From positions 1 to 12,106 of the forward strand of contig DJHK01000016.1 in NCBI GenBank assembly GCA_002433065.1: 12,106 nucleotides of DNA, given 5' to 3'. Below the pieces are notes generated by a model. The model did not search any database. It worked only from the letters and a program-made list of their open reading frames with translations, and was not told where the DNA came from. Position 1 is the stretch's first letter. Each line of letters begins with the position of its first letter. The position numbers and the translations under genes are program-made. Source of the stretch: Chloroflexi bacterium UBA6622. GTDB lineage: Bacteria; Chloroflexota; UBA11872. Positions 7,553-12,106 of this stretch are shown one piece after another.

Positions 7553-8688
7553 TGGACGAAATTCCCCACAACAAACTTGACGTCGCGCTTGTTCACGATT
7601 GGTTAAACCAGCAAGGCGGTGCAGAAAACGTGCTCCTTGAGCTTCGCCGGATGTACCCCGATTCTCCGATATACACCTCTTTTTACGACCCAACACTCGT
7701 TGATTCGGCCTTCGGCCAGTTGGACATCCGAACCACATGGATGCAACGCCTTCCTCTTTGGAGGAAAAACCATCAGGCCTTGATGCCTCTATACCCTTTC
7801 GCGTTCGGGACAACCAAAATCAAAACCGGTAACGTCGTGGTAAGTAACTGCAGCGCATTCTGCAAAGGCGTCCGCATCCCTAAAGGGGCTCTCCACATTT
7901 GCTATTGCCTAACTCCCACCAGGTTCTTGTGGAATCCCGAGAACTACTTAGCTGGCGAGCAAGCCCCAGCAGCTGCTCGCGTTGTTCTTCCATCATTGTT
8001 GAAATTGGCTCGCCGTTGGGACTACAGAGCAGCTCAGCAAGTATCTCAATTCGTTGCGATATCAAATGCAGTCGCTGAACGAATACAAAAGTTCTACGGT
8101 CGATCTTCAATGGTTGTCCATCCGCCGGTCGATACTGATCGCTTTGCACCAACAAGCCATGTTGACGAACACTTTTTGATCGTCTCACGTCTCGTTCCAT
8201 ATAAACGTATTGACCTTGCGGTACAAACGTGCACCGAACTCGGACTTCCCCTAAAAATTATTGGAACAGGCAGAGCTGAGAAAAATCTTCGGTCTTTAGC
8301 AGGACCCACGGTCACGTTTGTTGGTAGGCTTCCCGACCACGAAGTTAGTGACGAAATGTCGCGTTGTCGTGCCTTGCTGTTCCCAGGAGAAGAAGATTTC
8401 GGGATTACACCGGTAGAAGCTCAGGCTGCAGGTCGACCAGTCGTTGCCTTTGCTGCCGGTGGCGCATTGGATACGGTGATTGAAGGAGAAACAGGTATTT
8501 TGTTCAGCGAGCAAACAGTAGCCTCCATGGGCACCGCACTAACACGTATGCAATCAGCAAAGTTTTCATCTGAACGGCTGCTGGCGAATGCCCAACGGTT
8601 CAGCATTGAAAATTTTCGCCACGCCTTTGGAATGGCAGTCTCCAAATCAATCGAAGCACATCGTGATAGAGCACGGACAATGGCCTAA
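7552..8688 (+). CDS. GT4-family glycosyltransferase (second)
   Basis: A protein of 378 residues with a GT-B fold of the GT4 family, distinct from the first one. The N terminus VALVHDWLNQQGGAENVL (11-28) carries the GGAE turn. The donor half has LIVSRLVPYKR (209-219, with R213 and K218 at the usual phosphate-contact positions), FVGRLPDHEV, and the EX7E pair E281/E289 in EDFGITPVE, followed by GRPVVAFAAGGALDTV. The N-terminal HDW..GGAE style is seen in WbaZ-like and other capsule mannosyltransferases, but the sugar is unknown. It should add a later residue to the lipid-linked unit begun by the upstream transferase. The start ATG shares one base with the upstream stop (TAATG), with AGGGG about 10 bases before. 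Its own stop overlaps the next start the same way. Confidence 0.93.
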   Translation: MDEIPHNKLDVALVHDWLNQQGGAENVLLELRRMYPDSPIYTSFYDPTLVDSAFGQLDIRTTWMQRLPLWRKNHQALMPLYPFAFGTTKIKTGNVVVSNCSAFCKGVRIPKGALHICYCLTPTRFLWNPENYLAGEQAPAAARVVLPSLLKLARRWDYRAAQQVSQFVAISNAVAERIQKFYGRSSMVVHPPVDTDRFAPTSHVDEHFLIVSRLVPYKRIDLAVQTCTELGLPLKIIGTGRAEKNLRSLAGPTVTFVGRLPDHEVSDEMSRCRALLFPGEEDFGITPVEAQAAGRPVVAFAAGGALDTVIEGETGILFSEQTVASMGTALTRMQSAKFSSERLLANAQRFSIENFRHAFGMAVSKSIEAHRDRARTMA

Positions 8689-9359
8689 TGGCAGCGGCAC
8701 GTGTCGGAAAAATCCTAGGTCGCTGGTGGTGGTTTGTAGCGGTAGTCACTATCGCAACTATCGCCGCAAGCCTTGTCTGGCAAGCAGTAGGACCCGTCCC
8801 ACACCGGGCAGAAGCGGAACTCCTCCTAGTTTTAGAACTGCCGCCAGACAGCGAAGACAGACAGTTTGGAATAGAAAACAGTCGGGCCCAAGCATCGTCG
8901 GTCGTCATTCAAGATTTGGTCCGTCTAGCTCGTGGCCGGAACCTGCACCGGGAAGTTATTGAAGAACTTGGCAAAGAAAATATCGTGATTGACCTTGAAA
9001 CCCTGATAGAAACTATTGAGGTGTTCCCATTTGCTCGAGGGCTTCGCCTTGAACTGACCTGGCAAAACCCCCTGCATGCTCAAGCCATCATTGATACCAC
9101 TGTTCGACTGCTCGTCGATGACCAAACAAGGCTCTACCCAAGTCTAAAAGAGCTAGGAACTCTTCGAGTAATCGATAAAACCGATTCAGCGCTTCAACCC
9201 ACGTTCGCCACACGTTTTTTGGATATCTTTCTTAAGGCTTTGGTCGGACTGCTTACATCCATGATGGTCGTGCTTGTTTTCGACTGGCGAGGTAACCGCT
9301 TATTTTCAGATGATGTTCCAGATCTGCTTGACACCCCAATCATTGGAACCGTCCAATGA
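8688..9359 (+). CDS. Wzz/CpsC-like chain-length or export membrane protein (first)
   Basis: A protein of 223 residues with two membrane helices (about 13-34 and 178-198) and a periplasm-side or outer domain of about 140 residues between them, the layout of CpsC/YveK and Wzz proteins. After the second helix comes a short cytoplasmic tail DWRGNRLFSDDVPDLLDTPI ending in IIGTVQ. This matches the D-x-x-x-NR-x-x-x-x-DDV-x-x-LL-x-x-P-x-x-GT segment that in CpsC-type proteins leads toward the partner tyrosine kinase. The usual proline-rich motif before the second helix is only partly kept (ALQPTF). It would form an oligomer with the partner BY-kinase-like protein to control polymer length or export. 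The ATG shares a base with the upstream stop (TAATG), and its stop overlaps the next start by 4 bases (ATGA). Confidence 0.85.
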   Translation: MAAARVGKILGRWWWFVAVVTIATIAASLVWQAVGPVPHRAEAELLLVLELPPDSEDRQFGIENSRAQASSVVIQDLVRLARGRNLHREVIEELGKENIVIDLETLIETIEVFPFARGLRLELTWQNPLHAQAIIDTTVRLLVDDQTRLYPSLKELGTLRVIDKTDSALQPTFATRFLDIFLKALVGLLTSMMVVLVFDWRGNRLFSDDVPDLLDTPIIGTVQ

Positions 9360-9958
9360 CCGCCGTCACCAGACGTGCACAGCCTTCGCTGCGACTTTAT
9401 GTCTTTGGCAGCCTTTTGTCGGCCACGCTAGCGGTTAGTGTCGCCCTGATTGTCGTGCTGGCCGCGACACCAATTTACCGAGCACAAACTAACGTCTCCA
9501 TCAGACCTCGTGTGGCTGACCTTGGAGCCGCAGAAGCAGCAGCTCGACTAGTAAACAACTATGCTGCATGGGTGGATTCTGAAGCATATGCAGCTCGACT
9601 CACTACCGAACAACGAGCCGGTCTCTCGCTCGCTGGGGTCGTCCGGAATGTTCGTACAAATGGCGATTCCGAACGCTTACTTGTGACCATTCAAGCAGAA
9701 GATTCCGACGCGACACGCGCTGCTGGCACGGTAAATGCACTCGCAGCACTCCTGGTAACCGAAATCGCAACACCGGAACGAACCTCTGGCTCGCAACGAG
9801 GTCTTGAAATCGGAGTCATTGATCCCGCGCATATCCCAACCTCTCCTGTCTGGCCACACGCTATAGTCGCCCTTCCAATGGCTGGGATCCTTGGAGGGAT
9901 CCTGGGCGCTGCATCGATTTGGATAATCTCACCCCTATCGAGAACGTCTCGTGCCTGA
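9356..9958 (+). CDS. Wzz/CpsC-like membrane protein (second, short)
   Basis: A protein of 200 residues, with membrane helices at about 15-37 and 168-192 around a small outer domain. The segment VIDPAHIPTSPVWPHAIVAL (154-173), ending in a glycine-rich helix (AGILGGILGAA, 176-186), is the classic Wzz C-terminal motif of Pro-x-x-P-x-x-P plus a glycine-packed second helix. Unlike the preceding protein it ends within 8 residues of the helix, so it lacks the cytoplasmic tail. The two proteins therefore look complementary: one keeps the tail, the other the proline-rich motif. They may act as a hetero-oligomer. The start ATG overlaps the upstream TGA. The next gene begins inside its last 8 bases. Similarity is at pattern level only. 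Confidence 0.8.
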   Translation: MTAVTRRAQPSLRLYVFGSLLSATLAVSVALIVVLAATPIYRAQTNVSIRPRVADLGAAEAAARLVNNYAAWVDSEAYAARLTTEQRAGLSLAGVVRNVRTNGDSERLLVTIQAEDSDATRAAGTVNALAALLVTEIATPERTSGSQRGLEIGVIDPAHIPTSPVWPHAIVALPMAGILGGILGAASIWIISPLSRTSRA

Positions 9959-10532
9959 ACCAAGAATCGCCAGTGACCTTCCAGACAACGAGACCGTACC
10001 GCAGGCCTTTTCCGAGTTACGAGCCAACACACTCATAGCTCTGAGAGATCACCAACACGCCCTTGTTGCGGTAACGAGCCCAAACCAAGCCGAACCACGA
10101 CGTCATGTCGCTGCTTATCTAGCAGCAGCCATTTCTCAGACCGGTTGTCGAGTTTTGCTTGTAGATGGAGACACCGATGGCGCACACCAATCCGATCAGC
10201 ATCAAGATTTGACCGGTTCAGCAGCTCATGTGGTGTCTGAATCGCTTTCCGTTGTCACAAGCCAAGCTGTGCAGGTCAATGACTCAACGCTTCTGTCTTC
10301 GCAAGCTTCGCTCACAGATCTCCAAAACCAAGCCTCTCAATATGACGTCTTGATATTGGCCGCTCCGCCCGTGCTCAGTGTCGCTGATACGCGCGCGCTC
10401 ACATCGATAGCTGATGGAACCCTGCTGGTGGTCGCCCATGGAAAATCAAATCGTGAAGACTCGGTGCGGGCCAGTGAAATCCTGCGCAACACCAATGCCA
10501 ATTTGCTCGGTGCCGTTGTCGTAACAAACTAG
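9951..10532 (+). CDS. CpsD/CapB-like P-loop protein with degenerate nucleotide site (probable BY-pseudokinase)
   Basis: A protein of 193 residues with the order of a bacterial tyrosine (BY) kinase. AFSELRANTLIAL (19-31) matches the usual E-x-x-R-x-x-R-T/N helix. The P-loop position is TSPNQAEPRRH (42-52), Walker A' is RVLLVDGDTD (67-76), Walker B is YDVLILAAPP (131-140), and then VADTRALTSIADGTLLVVAHGKS follows. The P-loop normally reads S-x-x-P-G-E-G-K-S/T-T; here the Gly, Lys and Ser/Thr are replaced (A47, P49, R50, R51, H52). The Walker B aspartate (I-I-D-T/S-P-P) is Ala137. There is no C-terminal tyrosine cluster. Only the A' aspartates (D72, D74) remain. ATP hydrolysis and autophosphorylation are therefore unlikely, and a structural role with the two Wzz-like proteins is more plausible. 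The start is GTG 9951, overlapping the upstream gene by 8 bases. Confidence 0.85.
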   Translation: MPEPRIASDLPDNETVPQAFSELRANTLIALRDHQHALVAVTSPNQAEPRRHVAAYLAAAISQTGCRVLLVDGDTDGAHQSDQHQDLTGSAAHVVSESLSVVTSQAVQVNDSTLLSSQASLTDLQNQASQYDVLILAAPPVLSVADTRALTSIADGTLLVVAHGKSNREDSVRASEILRNTNANLLGAVVVTN

Positions 10533-11545
10533 TTTGCCCGTCGCCCTGGTCCAATCGAATCTTGTGGCTGTTCTGCCGCGTGCAATCGTCGATACGCATC
10601 GAGCGTCGCTGCGTTCGCCCCATCCATCACTACAGATGGAATCGAAGCTTCCAGTGCTAATACCGCTGGATCCACTTCACCTGAATTCCTGAATCCAACC
10701 AAAGCCGTCGAAACGGCTGGTTCGTTTAACACCCAGCGGAGCGCCAACTGAGCTGTTGTCAGATCAACCGTACTGGCGGCCAACGTAACTTCATCCACTG
10801 CTTCAAGCGTGTCCGCCAGAAAATCTGGATGAAATAGCGGGAGCCCAAAGGCATACCCGGGCTTTCGCCAGTCGTCGTCTGCAAAATTCGGATCAACATC
10901 AAAGGTTCCAGTCAGCACCCCATGGGCCAGCGACCCATAGGCCATGACCCCGATGCCGTGATCCGCACAGTAAGGAATAATCTCCTCGGCGTGGCGACGA
11001 TCAAGCATGTGGTAGCCAACCTGGTTTGCAACAATTGGTAGCACTTCACGGGCTTGATCCATCTGGCCCGTCGAAAAGTTTGACACTCCGACGTAGCCGA
11101 TCTTCCCCTCATCCCGAAGCTTCTCCATCTCACGCATCGTTTCATCAATCGGCGTGTCAGGATCCGGCCAATGAATCAGGTAGACATCAATCCTATCCGT
11201 TCCTAGCGCCCGAAGACTTTCCTCACACTGACCACGTATTGCAGCAGGACGAGAATCCCGAACAAAGATTCCACGATCCTCCGCCCAGACAATGCCCGTC
11301 TTGGTAACAACGACGACATCGTTCCATTTGCCCTTTAAAGCACGACCCAGAACTTCCTCGGAGTGTCCGGTTCCATATCCCGCAGCTGTATCAAAAAGCG
11401 TGACCCCCGCATCCAACGCACGTTGAACTGCACTGATTTCCTCACCATCATCCGTCGAACCATAGCGGTGTCCACCCATAGGCCAGCACCCAAACCCAAG
11501 CGCCGACACCTTAGGGCCGTGTTCGCCAAGTGTTCGATATTCCAT
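10529..11545 (-). CDS. aldo/keto reductase family oxidoreductase
   Basis: A protein of 338 residues of the NAD(P)H-dependent aldo/keto reductase fold (COG0667-like). The catalytic tetrad is visible: D52 (FDTAAGYG), Y57, K82 (VVTKTG) and H125 (VYLIHWPD). Further on come GYVGVSNFS, the (beta/alpha)8 strand IVANQVGYHML, and the cofactor-side ALRWVLNEPAVSTALVGFRN. The substrate cannot be assigned. The frame is open to ATG 11596. I prefer ATG 11545 because family members begin with MEYRTLG and because a promoter candidate (TTGACA at 11599-11604) would start transcription near 11569, inside the longer version. GGATGG lies 4 bases upstream of 11545. Its stop TAG shares the CTAG at 10529-10532 with the stop of the CpsD-like gene. 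It does not appear to belong functionally to the polysaccharide operon. Confidence 0.92.
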   Translation of the reverse strand: MEYRTLGEHGPKVSALGFGCWPMGGHRYGSTDDGEEISAVQRALDAGVTLFDTAAGYGTGHSEEVLGRALKGKWNDVVVVTKTGIVWAEDRGIFVRDSRPAAIRGQCEESLRALGTDRIDVYLIHWPDPDTPIDETMREMEKLRDEGKIGYVGVSNFSTGQMDQAREVLPIVANQVGYHMLDRRHAEEIIPYCADHGIGVMAYGSLAHGVLTGTFDVDPNFADDDWRKPGYAFGLPLFHPDFLADTLEAVDEVTLAASTVDLTTAQLALRWVLNEPAVSTALVGFRNSGEVDPAVLALEASIPSVVMDGANAATLDAYRRLHAAEQPQDSIGPGRRAN

Positions 11546-11575
11546 TATCCATCCGGGTTCATTAAGGCCACCCAG

Positions 11576-11604
11576 AGATTGGACGTTCGACATCACCGTG
11601 TCAA
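11576..11604 (-). promoter_or_regulatory. candidate promoter of the aldo/keto reductase gene
   Basis: On the minus strand a perfect TTGACA (11604-11599) is followed after 17 bases by CAATCT (11581-11576), a weak -10. Transcription would begin near 11569, 24 bases before ATG 11545. Confidence 0.35.
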
Positions 11605-11657
11605 CCGTCCAACTTCCACACTCAGAGCACTTAGTGTCGTAGCCTTCCCGAGCCAGC

Positions 11658-11715
11658 GTTGGTACGATTAGCGATAGGCGATTCGAGATCTAGCTCAAGT
11701 TCGCCCTGTACCAAC
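11658..11715 (+). promoter_or_regulatory. nested hairpin upstream of rplU, possible ribosomal-protein leader
   Basis: GTTGGTAC (11658-11665) pairs perfectly with GTACCAAC (11708-11715). Inside it GGCGA (11677-11681) pairs with TCGCC (11701-11705), and inside that GAG (11685-11687) with CTC (11694-11696). The structure ends 28 bases before the rplU start. Autoregulatory L21 leaders are known in other bacteria; I do not claim this is the same motif. Confidence 0.35.
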
Positions 11716-11743
11716 ATCTGAAGCACTCACTAACGGAATTGTC

Positions 11744-12106
11744 ATGGCTTTCGCGATTTTGTCGTCCGGCGGTAAACAGTATCGGGTCAAACCCGGTGAC
11801 GTCATTGAAGTGGAGCGTATGAACGATGCCGAACCCGGTCCATTAACCCTCCATGATGTGCTCATGGTGAATACCGACGATGGCGTCAGGATCGGAGATC
11901 CAATTCTGGATGACGTATTCGTTGAAAGTACGGTTCTTGGACATACCCGGGGCAAAAAGCTCAATGTCGTTACCTACCACGCAAAAAAGCGGAATCGGAC
12001 AAGACGTGGGCATCGACAAGAACTCACCAGAATTCGTATTGATTCCATCGGCCCGAGAACCGAGCTTGAAGAACCAAGCCCAGCCAAACCAAAGGCCGCT
12101 GCCAAA
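11744..12106 (+). CDS. rplU: 50S ribosomal protein L21 (3' end beyond the window)
   Basis: The 121 visible residues begin MAFAILSSGGKQYRVKPGD, the signature N terminus of L21 (A-x-I-x-x-GGKQYRV). They continue with GDPILDDVFVESTVLGHTRG and the basic C-terminal stretch KKRNRTRRGHRQELTRIRI (81-99), where L21 contacts 23S rRNA. L21 usually ends soon after this point, near residue 103. Here the frame continues with an acidic, then Pro/Ala/Lys-rich extension (TELEEPSPAKPKAAAK) and is still open at the window edge. ATG 11744 is the only start that fits the family, and the Shine-Dalgarno is weak (CGGAA, 6-7 bases upstream). In most bacteria rpmA (L27) follows rplU; it would lie outside the window. 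Confidence 0.96.
   Translation, partial: MAFAILSSGGKQYRVKPGDVIEVERMNDAEPGPLTLHDVLMVNTDDGVRIGDPILDDVFVESTVLGHTRGKKLNVVTYHAKKRNRTRRGHRQELTRIRIDSIGPRTELEEPSPAKPKAAAK

Noticed and set aside
9951..10532. Pseudogene call for the CpsD-like gene
   Set aside because: The frame is intact, overlaps its neighbour for coupled translation and keeps the fold motifs. Only the catalytic residues are lost, which fits a pseudoenzyme better than a dead gene.
11363..11671. Plus-strand ORF opposite the start of the aldo/keto reductase gene
   Set aside because: It overlaps a gene with an intact catalytic tetrad and shows no protein pattern of its own.

Overview
The window reads as a chromosomal segment of a bacterium of roughly 50% GC, most likely a member of the Chloroflexota. 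The best clue is the large minus-strand peptidase, which carries the 'GYPIS...VQAFQKAVLQW' type of repeat that I know mainly from secreted Chloroflexota proteins. This placement is an inference from protein style; no marker gene confirms it.

Layout. Positions 1-715 hold one small possible lipoprotein (89-319, +) and about 400 bases without a convincing gene. A tRNA-Arg (anticodon UCG) lies on the minus strand at 716-792. A minus-strand set of three genes follows, transcribed from 3322 down to 833: a secreted M23 (LytM-type) metallopeptidase, a DUF2007-like small protein and a SRPBCC-fold protein. A divergent intergenic region (3323-3696) is rich in inverted repeats. It contains a candidate promoter and a roughly 200-base potentially structured leader ahead of a stand-alone MalK/UgpC-type ABC ATPase (3697-4800, +), which ends in a strong intrinsic terminator (4822-4860).

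Positions 4941-10532 form a tight six-gene plus-strand operon for a surface polysaccharide. In order it encodes a GT4 glycosyltransferase, a polyprenyl-phosphate sugar-1-phosphate transferase (the initiating enzyme), a second GT4 glycosyltransferase, two consecutive Wzz/CpsC-like membrane proteins and a CpsD-like P-loop protein. Every junction overlaps by 1 to 8 bases, so translation is probably coupled. The expected logic is: the transferase loads the first sugar phosphate on undecaprenyl phosphate, the two GT4 enzymes extend it, and the Wzz-like pair with the CpsD-like protein governs chain length or export. No flippase or polymerase is present here. The CpsD-like protein has lost its Walker A lysine/serine-threonine and its Walker B aspartate, so it looks like a pseudokinase. 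This is the most unusual protein in the window.

The operon meets an aldo/keto reductase (10529-11545, -) tail to tail, with the two stop codons sharing one CTAG. The last gene is rplU (ribosomal protein L21, 11744 to beyond the window end, +). It is preceded by a nested hairpin that could be a ribosomal-protein leader.
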